The notes under the pieces were generated by a model. The model did not search any database and was not told the DNA's origin. It saw only the letters and a list, made by a program, of their open reading frames with translations. Below, in pieces: positions 33,101 through 44,400 of a stretch of DNA of 64,000 nt; the stretch's first letter is position 1, and every line of letters starts with the position of its first letter. Source of the DNA: Capitella teleta (Eukaryota; Annelida; Polychaeta; Capitellidae); the NCBI GenBank assembly GCA_000328365.1, contig KB310466.1:312081-376080 (forward strand), written 5' to 3'. The translations under genes were made by a program, and so were the position numbers.

Positions 33101-34346
33101 GTAAAAAAAAAACCCTGATCAAATGAAGCGGTCAATGTAGAGAGTAGAGACAATAACTGATGGATGGTCGTTGTGGGCTCTCATTTTATGCATATGCACA
33201 TGGATCAGCTCTGACTCTCCCAGTTTCAATTCCACTCACTTCTTCACTTGATTACATGATCCACACTCACAACTCCTGTTGTTCTTTCTGCTCCTGAACA
33301 TCGCCTAAATGAGCAACCAATTGAATTGTATGTAATCCAACCATGCAGACATAAAGGAATTGATAAGGCGACGATACCCGCATTTGATTCCTTTGTTTAA
33401 TTAACTTTGTTTAATTAAACAGAGGGGCGCCATTTGTTCTGTAATTGACCTGACTTGAAAAAAAATTACCGACAATTCATGTGTCGTGTCTTATGTTTGT
33501 TTACACTGCAATATTTTGAAGGGCCGAGTACATATGTAATTTATAATGGTAGAGTGTTGATTTGTTCCTGAGAATGGTGGTCGGAGGAGGAGGATTAACG
33601 AAAAGGGCGGATTACATGATGGCGGATTAATGGGGTCTGACCCGTATTGTTAGGAACATTGACAGCAACTTTCAAAAAAGTTTTTCATAATTTGAGCGTC
33701 TTTTTGCGATAGAACTAACCGCCCATGCAAGTGTGCATAGGAACTGACCACTTTTCAGGAGTCATGTCATATCTGGTAATTTAGGAGCTGGTCTCCATAT
33801 CAATCAATACCTTTGTATTTTGTGTTTGTATTGTAAGTTGTAGTAAGATTGACTATTGGAGCTTATAAATTATGCCTTGTTGGTGATGTAATGTAGTCAA
33901 TATTGAAAAATCTAAATAAATTACCTGTTAGGCCTAGTGATTGGACTTTCAATCCAAGAGTAAGAGGTTTTATTTCCCTGGATGACAACAAACCAACGTA
34001 TACAGTCTGTTATAGGTTGGGACTTGAAATAGAAACTTTAAAACTAATGTAGTCAATATTTGTGATTTATGGGCACCGCTTTAACCACTTCATTGGATAT
34101 TGCGCTATACAAAAATGAATTATTCAATCACCATAACTCTATTTCTTATCTTAACCCATCTGAAGTTGCAATTGTGTTGTTTCAGCATTTCTGCACATGT
34201 TGGACAACCCAAGCCACACACAGCGCTGGTTGAACGACCCCGACACAGGCCCCATGCTTATCCAGGTGTCGCGTATTTACCACGCTGAGAAGCACATCGA
34301 CATCAGCTCAGCAGAACAGGCGTCTTCATCCTCCACCCTAATCTGA
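30106..34346 (+). CDS. UBAC1: UBA domain-containing protein 1 (KPC2 subunit)
   Basis: UBAC1/KPC2 is, from family knowledge, the partner of the RNF123/KPC1 ubiquitin ligase and carries a ubiquitin-like N-terminus, two UBA domains and an STI1-like end. Exons: 30106-30364, 31622-31671, 31728-31855, 31903-32005, 32125-32245, 32297-32390, 32467-32577, 32635-32721, 32774-32924 and 34186-34346. They encode about 421 residues (human 405). Visible blocks: [20 protein letters not shown]; first [23 protein letters not shown]; second [23 protein letters not shown]; then [14 protein letters not shown] and [20 protein letters not shown], the conserved end. The start at 30106 gives an N-terminus of the usual length; ATG at 30145 is an alternative. 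The exon 3/4 junction is one base off with canonical sites (ATG expected, AT seen before GTAATT), so that boundary or the base sequence is uncertain. Intron 9 holds a Tigger-like element. Confidence 0.93.
30608..30723. repeat. 58-bp exact tandem duplication in UBAC1 intron 1
   Basis: Two adjacent copies of a 58-base unit beginning CAAACTCACACAAACTAATC (30608-30665 and 30666-30723) with no difference that I can see. This is a recent local duplication or an assembly artefact. Confidence 0.95.
31149..31215. repeat. short dispersed repeat, right part
   Basis: The block around GAAGCCGAAGCTTCGGAAAG is shared with 45937-46004 over about 65 bp with few differences. It contains the palindrome CCGAAGCTTCGG. 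It lies in UBAC1 intron 1. Confidence 0.7.
32932..33644. mobile_element. Tigger-like element family 2, longer copy B
   Basis: 713 bp between TA dinucleotides (32930-32931 and 33645-33646). The left end is CAGTCAGACCCTGTTAATCT and the right end is its inverse, GGATTAATGGGGTCTGACCCG, with small changes. No transposase is visible. It sits in UBAC1 intron 9, beginning 7 bp after the exon, so that the donor GTATGTA overlaps the target TA. Confidence 0.88.
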
Positions 34347-35481
34347 AATGTCTCTCATTCTGACTGCTGCCTCTTTCTTCCGTTTGTGCCCCCTCCCCAA
34401 CCCCACCCTCTCTCTCCCCTCCCTTAGTGAAAATTGGGGAATCAAGATCGTAAGAAATCCACACTACGAACGATATTTTAAACTCGGTGAAAGTTCTTCT
34501 TGTGCCTCAGGTCATGTGAATCAAATTCAATGCTTATGGTTCTACAGTACAATCTATGTTGAAGTGCACGCTAGGGGCTGTCAAATATGACCTAAACATA
34601 CGGAACAATTTGATTAATGGTAGTTTTGACGTGTCAAGATCATACTGTTTATTTTTAGTGCTCCTGGAGGAATCTGGTACATGTACAAAAAGTCGAAACG
34701 TCAAAAGGTCATAATGTTTTAATCTGATTCTGTGAGTTTGAATGGAGAGAAAGCGGATATCGGCTGGATATGAAATATGAGGAAGGATTTCTTTTCTTGT
34801 TTTAATTTTGTTATAAAATCATGATTATTCTGCACAAATTTTAGCCATGATCACCAAGTTCGTGCCACGTCAATTTGGATTTCGAGATGAAAATCTTCAA
34901 AACTACAACATATTGGTCAATTAGAATTTTTCTACTTTCAATGTTATGGACATTCAACCTTTTTGAACCACGAGCATCAAACTCACCTGTGATTACTGGA
35001 ATTTAAGAAAATTGTGCATTTAAAATTTGTGTGCACTTTTCCATTCATTTCTCCTGTTTTTGTTTTAACTTACCGCATAGCAGCAAAGATGTATCTCTCC
35101 TGATGTTCGCACCATCTCAGATTGTTAGCGTGCTTTTAATTATATGAGCATTCTTTGTTGGTGCTATTTCTAGTTGGATGGAAACATTGATTTTACTCAC
35201 ATTCTATGTCGTTTTTTATTTATTCTTGGGAAAATTTTGTTGGGAAACTCAGGAAAAAATGTTTTTATAGGAATGCGTTTTATTAATGAAAATAACAGAA
35301 AATAACGTATCTTATGGAATATTCTGGAGTATGCGCTCAACAAGTAAAGCTTCAAAACATTGAACACTCATTTCAAAACATGTACACTGTACTCATATCA
35401 CGTAATTAACTGAACAAACATGTCACTGTTTATGTGAGTAAAAATTGAGCATTTCTCAACAACTATTTTTTTTTAAAACTG
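34347..35481. other. spacer between convergent genes
   Basis: Holds the UBAC1 3' UTR and the 3' UTR of the minus-strand membrane-protein gene. A CT-rich tract lies at about 34390-34425. No other feature is recognised. Confidence 0.5.
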
Positions 35482-38249
35482 TCACAGACTTCGGCACTCA
35501 GGTTGTTGTTGAGGAACCTCGGCATTGTTCGTATCATGGTATTCTGGCTGCTGCATCACATCATCATACGTAGGCGGAAGAATTGGAATCGCAACCTCTG
35601 ATTTCAATATTTCCGCACTCTCTGCTACATCTCCTACTGTGGTCTCTACCTCATCTTCTCCCACCTCATTTTCTCCCACCTCATCTTCTCCAACCTCATC
35701 TTCTCCCAGAACGTTCCTGGCACAAGTCGTGAACAGTTTGAAAATAAAGAAACACACAAAGAGAGTGAGCATGGAGAGGAAGACGATGAACAGGATGAGG
35801 AAGACAGACAGGCCACCGCCCTCTTGCGTGGTCCAGCCGTCAGGAATTTCTGAATCATCAATGGGCTTGTCTGCTGCATGGTCCATTTGGGAATGACCTG
35901 GAAACAAGTCAATTGATGGATTTAGTTATAATCAATGATTAAACTAAGACCGGATTAATTAATTTAATTCCTCACCAGGATAGTGGGCTGCAGATCCTCC
36001 TTTGTTCTTCCGGATGGCTGCTCCAACTATTGTTCCTCCGAGGGCTGCTTTGGCGAGGGATGAGCGTGAGGAGGATCTGCCACCTCCCCTACCTCCGCCT
36101 CTACCTCCACCTCCTCCTCTTCCTCCTCCTCTGCTAGTACAAGTATCTATGGAGAAGAAGAGACTGCAGATAGCACCACTTTAAACTCAACCATTGAATG
36201 TTCCAAAGATGCACAACTGTTTGTATGATCATTCGTTAAAACAACCAATGGAAGAATTGTTGAAGATATAATTATTATGTTATATACACGCACACGGACC
36301 CTTTATTTTCCCAGCATTCAATTCTCAAACTTAACCAAATCTACCAATTACAAACACTGATGATCCTCTACAAACACCATAGCAATCGTCTCCCGTCTCC
36401 TTTTCAGGATTTTTTCACGAAAAACGATAGTCTCCACAACGTTGCCACCAGACAGAGCACTTGGTATTCACTGCCCGGGTTGCGCTTGACATGCTCATTT
36501 CATTCGATTCGGTACAATGGCCCTAAAATTTGGAATTCAGCCTTGAGAAATAAAAATTTTAATACTTCCCGACGACGCATCCATCTCCAGAATTAAAAAA
36601 AACTTTAAACGTAAATTCCTTTCAAATATTGAGTCCTGACTTCCAACCTTCTATTCTCCTCTCCTACCTCCCAACTCTCTTTCTCTCTTCCTTCTCCTCC
36701 CATCTCTTTCTGGGTTTTTTTTTTATCATCCATTCTTCTTTTCTATATTATAATTTGACTTGTTTGGCATTCATATTTATAAACACATTAAGAAAATTAC
36801 AACTGTAATAGTACATACATGAGGGCCCATACTCCATCTGGGGTCTGCCCTTTTTGGCCAATTTATATTTAATTATCTGTAAAAGTTATCAAATTTGTAT
36901 CTACGTATTATTTTTTTGGTGCCAATAAACTCCTTTTGACTTTGACTTTGATATGTGTACACACAATCATTAATTTAACACAATGGCATGCATTATAAAT
37001 TTTCCTCCCTCAATCAAAATTGACTTTTCATTCAATATCTTTACATAAATGGGCACAGAATAAATTATTCAACATACACCACAGTTATTTTGGGGATATA
37101 TAATTGGTCAATTTCAGCAAATTTAAAAGTTTTGTTTTTGCCCATTCATGTATATATTACAGCTTATAAATTCACACTTGGTGTAGTAAAATGAATTTAA
37201 ATAAAACAAAATAAACTATTAGTAGCTGCATTGTTAAATAATACCGCACGCAAAAATGTGATGACAGTGTACATGTACGTTCCTTGATACGTACTAGTAT
37301 ATGTAGCAGTAATGATTAATGAGTACATATAAACATGTTGCCGCGCCGCTCCTTTCGGCTGGCTCATGCCTCGATCGCTAATTCTCAGCCTATCAAAAGC
37401 TGAGAAGCGACGCAGGAGCCAGCCGAAAGGAATCAAAGGAGTGGCACTCCTTTATGATAAGCAGGTCTTTCCGCTGATGCGTTTAATTATTATTACTGAT
37501 CATGGTTAAATTCTCATTCAAAAAAGTCGAATAACCACGGAATCACAAGTGTGCGCGTGAGTGATGAGCAATTGCAAATCTTATCAGACCGTGTTAATTG
37601 CGCGCATCGGAAAAATTCCAACTCGCCAAAACTTGCAACGTTGCAATAAGGCACTATAGTCACTAGATTCATTCAGCAGTGTAATATATACTAGTAGCAT
37701 AAATGCATGTCAATATGACCTGGTTGACGTACATGCACCTCAAAGAACAGACGTACGGTTCAGTGATAGACTTGATCAGAGTCCATGTATCTCCGTAAGT
37801 GCATAACACGCCCGAATATAATTCATCTGTGATATTGGTGACCCCATTTGCTTCCATTTTAAGTCACATACAGTGACACCTACAATCATTACATAATACA
37901 TAATATAAGTATCATAAACGTTATGATCGACCGCTGTGAAAGGAGGTCAGGTCAGGTCAGGTAATATTTGAGTCCTTTTATAACAGGACTATTCCACCAC
38001 TTATGTGTCGCTTGTGCCAAAAACTAAAAACAAGAAAAGAGGTTTAGACCCAAAGATAGGAAGGGATAATAAATAATAAAATAAAAATAAGGCCCCACAC
38101 AACAAACAGTTAACCCACTCACACCTGATAAATTCGATCCCATCTCATTTTCTCAACCCTCTCTCTCGCACTCAACACCCGGCGGACAGCTACTTACTTA
38201 TGAAGCAGACGAAACTGAGAATCACAACCAAATATGCGCTGACATGCAT
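35482..38249 (-). CDS. single-pass membrane protein with Gly/Arg repeats and PPTY motif
   Basis: Family not recognised. Three exons join in phase with clean GT-AG sites: 38249-38198, 36146-35976 and 35897-35482, for 212 residues. In order: a likely signal peptide (MHVSAYLVVILSFVCFI); a Gly/Arg repeat of GGGRGGGGG type (about residues 23-38) and a Ser/Arg patch; an Ala/Gly-rich hydrophobic stretch, LAKAALGGTIVGAAI; a short acidic linker; a transmembrane segment, LSVFLILFIVFLSMLTLFVC; a cytoplasmic GEDEV/GENEV pentapeptide repeated four times; and PPTYDDV near the C-terminus. PPxY motifs bind WW domains, for example of Nedd4-type ubiquitin ligases, so ligase recruitment at a membrane is a reasonable guess but only that. 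The layout signal peptide, RGG repeats, hydrophobic Ala/Gly stretch recalls vertebrate Shadoo/prion proteins, and PPTY after one membrane span recalls Shisa-like adaptors. Homology to either is unproven. Exon 1 is 52 bp and depends on the signal-peptide reading. Confidence 0.72.
36300..36952 (+). mobile_element. CR1/L2-type LINE 3' end
   Basis: A 78-codon frame (36360-36596) reads MILYKHHSNRLPSPFQDFF, then HNVATRQSTWYSLPGLRLTC and RYNGPKIWNSALRNK. This is the C-terminal region of CR1/L2-like LINE polyproteins (LPxxFxxFF, HxYxTRxS, GPxIWNSLP). A CT-rich 3' UTR follows and the element ends in a short TTTGAC repeat (36935-36950), as is typical of these LINEs. Everything 5' of the C-terminal domain is missing. 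It lies in intron 1 of the minus-strand membrane-protein gene. Confidence 0.85.
37351..37430. repeat. 80-nt imperfect hairpin, miRNA-precursor-sized
   Basis: Outer arms CCTTTCGGCTGGCT (37351-37364) and AGCCAGCCGAAAGG (37417-37430) pair exactly. Inner arms TTCTCAGC (37382-37389) and GCTGAGAA (37399-37406) pair exactly around a short loop, with partial pairing between. It lies in intron 1 of the membrane-protein gene. The size fits a small-RNA precursor or a tiny palindromic transposon; neither is shown. Confidence 0.6.
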
Positions 38250-39739
38250 ATCACATCCAGCTGAAGTCGTACTTCTGTCCACTGCGGTTACTGTCCAAAG
38301 TAAAAACGTTGATCCAAAATAAGGTACAGCGATCAGCAGCAGTATTTACAAGATAAAGCAACAACTTGTAATCGAAGAAGAGCAGCGGACGTTTTATTAA
38401 AGTTCAAGCATGATTTGCTTTATGGGTCAGGTCAAGGACATCCTGTCAGGTCGTGTCCTTTCACTTTTTGTCTTGAACTTCTGTTACTAGTATCTAGTAG
38501 TACAGGGTGTTTCAAAAGTATATTTACAAGTAATGAGGATTTTTCAACTTTGTGTAAATTGTCACAAAAATGCTCTTTTCTCTGAAACAGTGCTATGCAC
38601 CGCAATATAGTTATCATTTATATATAGTTGCAGTAGCCTTTTATAAAATAAATTAGGCCTTTTACTGGTCATTTTATAGCAAATATTTCAGAAATGCTGC
38701 ATTAACGACGCTGCCTCAAAGTGTGTGCATTCGTCGTTCTGCTCGGAGCATCAGAGGCCGCGAACAAACATGCGTACACAAAGGCGCCATCTCCAGATCC
38801 ACCACTTCAAATCAAAACAAATAATTATTTAAAATTAACTTGCATACATATATTATCTAAATTCTAGAAGTTTAGAATACGATAAAAGAACAACAACACG
38901 AAAGTGTTATATACTACAGAGGGTCTTCTCGTTTCAATGATAAATTATCTGCTCTGTATGACCATGGGAGTCTTCGATGGAAATTCCGATGAATATTTGT
39001 TTATGTGATCAATCAATAATTAACAAATGTGACCCAGAATAGTATCTATTGATTGCAAATAATAATCAAACGCTATAATGAAAAATAAGACATACACTAT
39101 TATTTTATACCCTTTAAAACGATGAGGACTCATCCCGTTTATTTCGGCTCAGAGAAGCAGAGGCTGCAAACAAATAGGCGTGCACAATGGCATTATCACC
39201 AAATCTGCAACTTCAAATCAAAACCTTTCTGTGCTACTCTATATCAGTATTTAGAAAATATCCACAAATCCTTTAAATTCATGAGAAGAAAATAAGCCAC
39301 AGGAGTTATTTACCACAGAGGGTTTTCGCATTAATGTTATTATTTCAACTCATATCTGCATGCTCACAGGAGCCTAGGGCATAAACCTTTACTTGTTTAT
39401 GTAAGCAATCTTGCATTGCATGCTAATGTGATGAATAAATGCATGTATTATGCAGTATTATTTATTATAGTATAAATAATGTGTTGCCCTGGTATTTTGT
39501 TTATTTTGGAAAGATCCAGACTCTCATACAATATATTTAGCACGCATGTGCCGTAATTAATTAATTGCTGCAACGCTAGTCGTTGTTGTTTAGATAATAA
39601 ATGTGTAATTATTAAATTATGATACCAATAAAACATCCATACATCTTTTTTTTCAGAATAATAGGGAATACAAATAATTGAATCAAATTGAACATCATTT
39701 AATAATGATGAAATATGTTAATAGCATTTCGCCAGTTCG

Positions 39740-39774
39740 CCCCCCCCCCAAAAAAAAAAAAAAAAAAAAAAAAA
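39740..39774. repeat. C/A homopolymer tract
   Basis: About 9 C followed by about 24 A inside the family-3 element. It could be an assembly weak point. Confidence 0.8.
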
Positions 39775-40183
39775 TCCTTCACGAGGATGCATTGTTATTG
39801 TAAACAAAGTTTTGCGCAACAATTCGTCAATGCTTGTTCCTTAAAAATATTCCGAATATCGTATGACATTCAACTACAAAATAATCATAATTACTTGATT
39901 ATTTAAGCAATATAATGTAAGATAAACAACACCCATCGAGTGAGTTGAACGCGCCTGATTGTGAAGATCATGAATGAAAATTAAACGATTTACGACAAAT
40001 GTCGTAATTTCGTTATTATCAAATTATTTGAAGAAAACAACCAAAATAAAAGACATAACTGTGAAGATAAGAGGTTACCTTAACTATAAAGGATAATTAT
40101 ATTGGAGTACATTGCGTAGTTTAAGACAGGGGCGTAGCCAGGGCGGGGCGGGGCGGCGCCCCGGTAGAGACGGCTTGGGCCTC

Positions 40184-40221
<38 letters not shown>

Positions 40222-40298
40222 GGTTGCTTGCTTGAATTGATTTGTTTGAAAACTATTCCTTTTGCAAGCTTCATTAGAACTGTATAGTAGATGTATTA

Positions 40299-40347
<49 letters not shown>

Positions 40348-40433
40348 GATTATTATATAATTCAGCTGAGAGCAATTCAAGATTATAATCACGAAGTTAC
40401 TAGCATGAATTCCCTAATTTATGGCGACCTTAG

Positions 40434-40847
40434 TCATCTATATAACAACATTGTATTATTAATTTCCACCCATTCAAGAATGGTGGCTTCATAGATATAA
40501 TTATAGTGTAAATATTCACTCCATAAACGGATTAAACGGTTGCTTTGAGAAATACATAGAGACATCAGCGCCCCAGTAGGCCTATGCTTTGACGCACGAA
40601 GTAAATATTCAGAAAGGCTTTTTTCCTCTTCTTCAGAGAAAACTCTGTTTACAAAATAGTTCGGCGTAAATCTTGGAGATTCCTCTGTGTTCATTTTCGC
40701 AACGTAGCGATGCAACATCGTCTTCGGTATACCAGCTTCATCGGCCACATCTCTCACACTTTGTCCAGCGCAAACTCTCTTTGCTGCAGCCTCCATAACA
40801 TCGCCAGGAACGCTGCCCTTCGATGTTTTGCGCTTTGGATTTCTCAT
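40434..40847 (-). mobile_element. pogo/Tigger transposase N-terminal fragment
   Basis: The frame from MRNPKRKTSKGS reads DVMEAAAKRVCAGQSVRDVA and then EAGIPKTMLHRYVAK, the N-terminal helix-turn-helix of pogo/Tigger transposases. Next comes FSEEEEKSLSEYLLRASK, the start of the CENP-B-type second DNA-binding domain. The resemblance then stops and the DDE domain is absent. A poly-pyrimidine tract ending in CAG sits just above the Met (acceptor on this strand), so the exon may have been spliced. It is nested within the hAT-like element. Confidence 0.85.
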
Positions 40848-40854
40848 TATCTGA

Positions 40855-41331
40855 AAAAAAAAAAAAATGTTCAACCTACAATTCAAGCTTAATATTAGTT
40901 GGGGTACATTGGGACACTGTCCCACTGTGCCCCAACCATCACGTTCCATTGTACCCCAACATGGCCATTTTTACTTGTTTGTTGAGTGCTCACCTAGCAA
41001 GTGAGTACAAGAATGCAGAACATGATGGATATAGAGACAATTGGAAGGTATGTTTATAACATAAATGTGCCAAAGTAATCTATGGTCATAGTGAGTACAG
41101 ATGGTTCAGTGTACATGCCGATTTTTTTACTCAAAGACACGAAAAACTCGATTTCACTCACCAAACACGTGCTTCGCCTTTAGCGGGGAATAGAAGGAAA
41201 CTGAAATGAAGGGGATTCCCTGGGCTTCCCTCTCAGCTGTCATAACGCACCTCCGCATTCAAAAGGAATTCCCCAGGCCACTTGTCCCATTGTACCCCGT
41301 GTCCCACTGTTCCCCAGTCTCCCCTACAGGT
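40855..41331 (-). repeat. GGGGTACAATGGGACA-type ends, probable 5' part of the pogo element
   Basis: The minus strand starts TAGGGGAGACTGGGGAACAG at 41331 and contains GGGGTACAATGGGACA; related motifs recur near 40905-40965 (TTGGGGTACA, GGGACA). Such strings resemble the terminal and subterminal repeats of a pogo-type element, and the transposase fragment lies downstream in the same orientation. The boundary is inferred. Confidence 0.4.
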
Positions 41332-41437
41332 TCACGGCTGGCTACGCCCCTGGTTTTAGAGAAAAAACCTTTTGTAACACATTACGCAAGGTTAAAAATC
41401 CCCATTACTTGTTAATATACTTTTGAAAATCCCTGTA

Positions 41438-44400
41438 TTTGAGGGTGGGGGACCTGGTATATGCATATACTGACTTATTGAAACGATAATCATGGAACTA
41501 TTAAATGAATTTCATCAAATAAATCGCATTCTAGTAAGTAGGCAGTAATATGAATCATACGACATACAACAACTAGTATATAATCATTAATTATATGTAA
41601 ATTTGAAGGTTTCAGTACAGTCGTGCACAACGGGAAATCCACACAGATGTTCCCTTGCAAAACTTTCTGTCAAAATGCTAAGAAAGTGACGCGAAATTCT
41701 CCCGAGAATTAGGTTGAATGGTAATATATTACATAATCGTGTATAGCACTGTTGCGGCGTTTAACCGGCAACATCATTTGTTTAAAAAAATATAGGCTGC
41801 TATAGGCCTAGTGGAGTTGGCGTAAGCTTTATTGCATGCGATATGATAACTATTAAGTTATTAACTGATAGGTCAATTAAAAGGGAAAGCTGGACATGAA
41901 TCACATACTGATACATGTATAAGCATATGATCATATTATGTCAATACGTTATACTTATTGGCTGATTGCATGCCTTTCTAAATGCCAGTGAGTATCGATC
42001 GATATAATATTATTTATTTTTGAAGAGCACACCCACGTTCGAGAGCGAATTTGACGTAAACATGCAGTGATCGAGTCCCTGGAACTCAGACGACATCAGC
42101 TGATCTGTGGCATTTCAAATCCAACAGTTATTTTTACATTTTCCCAACAATACCATTCTTAAACAACACCCACCTTTTTATGCCCTTAAATAAAATCACT
42201 GGTCGATCATGATACGAGCCTCGAATATTCTGCTTGACATGCTTTCACAAACCTTATTATAATTGACAATATTCGTGAAAATAATTATCCGATCAAACTC
42301 AGTTTAATGATTTTATTTTTGTTTTATATTCTATACATACCAACATTTTCTTGTACAGTACAACATGCCTCAGCTATCCAAATATATTTTTGTCTTTCAA
42401 GTTAGTTAGTTAGAGGAAGTTATTGAGCATTTCTCACCAGAGCGTCATATCATGAAGCACACTAGACACAAATGACCGTCTTCAAGAAACGCATAATATT
42501 TGCAAAGACAAGTGATGGTCCGTGGGGTTCGGATCCATTCGTAAATATTGGCTCAAATTGAACATAAATTTACACTTTCTGAGCTATATGATCCCCAAAA
42601 TGTTTCAATAAATGATAATAAATAATTTGTTAAATTATGAATTAAGCGCACAATGTACAAATATAAGATAAAGGTTCTATGTGCTCTATAATCAAATTTT
42701 AAATCGATTGTATAATTATACACTTTGAACCAAAAGCGAGACAAACATGATATGTTAAAGAGTGGTGGTCATAGAAATACTAGAATGCTTATTGGCTTCA
42801 CTTGACCGGTCAGAATTGAAGCCAGATTAAGGGGAATATTGCATTGAATGCATATAGGCGTCGCTATCACAACAGCTCAATAGAAACACTACACGACATG
42901 CTGATGCTTTATATGTTAATTGTATGATCCCCTTAAATTCCAGGCTATCGTGAATAAGCGCTTTAACATTACACAGTCATTCTATTTCTAGTTACTTTAT
43001 ACTTCAATGGTGATTCAATTGCGCATACATGTATTGGTAGAGGACTGTCGAGTGCCGACATTTCAATTATTAAATTGAATTTAGTGAATTGGGAATTCTT
43101 AGTGAAATGCACCCCTGGATATCCTGTCGAATAAATTTAACCTCCTATCTTAACATGTGTTTAGATTCACATGCGTCAGGCCACGTACTCTATAACGCAC
43201 ACGAAATAGAAATATTAATATTAATAGAAGTATAGACTATAGTACATTACAAGTGAATATATTTCATGTTTAATGATGTCACTTAGCCCATGAGTAGCAT
43301 GTCTTGTGTGACCAAGATCTATCTACTTGGGTCACCGTTTCGTTGTATTGGGTCAATGTTGTATTGGAACAGGCAGTGCGGGGTCATCTAAACAGATTCA
43401 GCCCAGCACAGGGTCAGGGTTCCATTTGCATGTAAATTGCATATAATATTATTGATATAATTATACTGAGAGTCATGGCCTAATTGTAGTATCTGACTTC
43501 GTACACGCGGTGATCGAAAAGTTTGCAGATCGGTTTATTCAAGTCAAATTTCAGATTTCTCTATTCAATTAACCCAGAGATTTTCGGCAGTTTCGGGTTT
43601 TGATGCTGTGATATACAATGTATGGGCACTTGCAACGAACTGTTCGAAATGTGTATGACCCCTCGTCAGCATCCTTCAAAATATGTAATCTGATATTATA
43701 GCGCACACCCACGTGCATATCCATTAACCATTGTGCGTTCAACAATCGATAAATCAAATTGCATTTGTAAATGAATCACTGATGCATCAATTTATACCAG
43801 GGATTATTGGGGACAACGGAGCACATAATGTAGAGTGAAATACAGGCCCACTGTAACAAGTGGTTCTAAGCATTGCGCTGGAAGTTGACTATCTACACGT
43901 GGATACCAGAGAAAGCACGTGCCCCGAAAATGACAACCAGCATGACGGCAATCGGACAGCCATTAGGCAGTAGTACATGCACACTTTTCCTGCTGCTCAA
44001 ATGCGTGACAAACGACAAATACCCGATAATTTCCACTTCTGCCACAATTGTAACGCCTTCTGCAGGCTTCATGTGTAGAAATGACGATGCTCATATATGC
44101 CAAATTGCATGCCCTTCCAATGCACGCTTGCAGATTTTACATTGAAAGCCAATTACAAATGTGTTTATCGATGCAATGTGGATAGCGTTTGTAGGCCTCT
44201 TAGGTTCCTGATGGGTACCGAACTGATTTAATTGATGATAATTTAGAAGATCTCACAAAATGAGCATTTGTGATGATGGGAGCCTTGCCTACAATTATTT
44301 CAATGTTATCATACATGAATATCTCAACGGTCCACTATATGTTTTGTTTGACATTATGTCCTTCAAGGTTTTGTTGTGTTCGATCTAGTTTCACAACATG

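Larger units (their letters stand above)
40127..41352. mobile_element. hAT-like element nested in family 3
   Basis: Inverted ends CAGGGGCGTAGCCAG and CTGGCTACGCCCCTG, flanked by an 8-bp duplication GTTTAAGA (40119-40126) and GTTTTAGA (41353-41360), one mismatch. Eight-base duplications and CAGGGG-type ends are the mark of hAT elements. Inside are an A run of about 33 (40185-40218), an ATT microsatellite (about 40290-40347) and a pogo-type transposase fragment. No hAT transposase is seen. Confidence 0.8.
38503..41435. mobile_element. 2.9-kb TA-flanked (Tc1/mariner-like) element, family 3, with nested insertions
   Basis: Flanked by TA (38501-38502 and 41436-41437). The left end is CAGGGTGTTTCAAAAGTATA and the right end is its inverse, TATACTTTTGAAAATCCCTG, both followed inward by an ACAAGTAATG block. 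The first about 550 bp match the truncated copy at 7246-7790. Inside, 38690-39010 and 39110-39400 look like diverged tandem copies of one block (both with AAACATGCGTACACAA-like and ACTTCAAATCAAAAC blocks). A hAT-like element is nested at 40127-41352. No family-3 transposase of its own is recognised, so this copy is probably non-autonomous. Confidence 0.85.
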
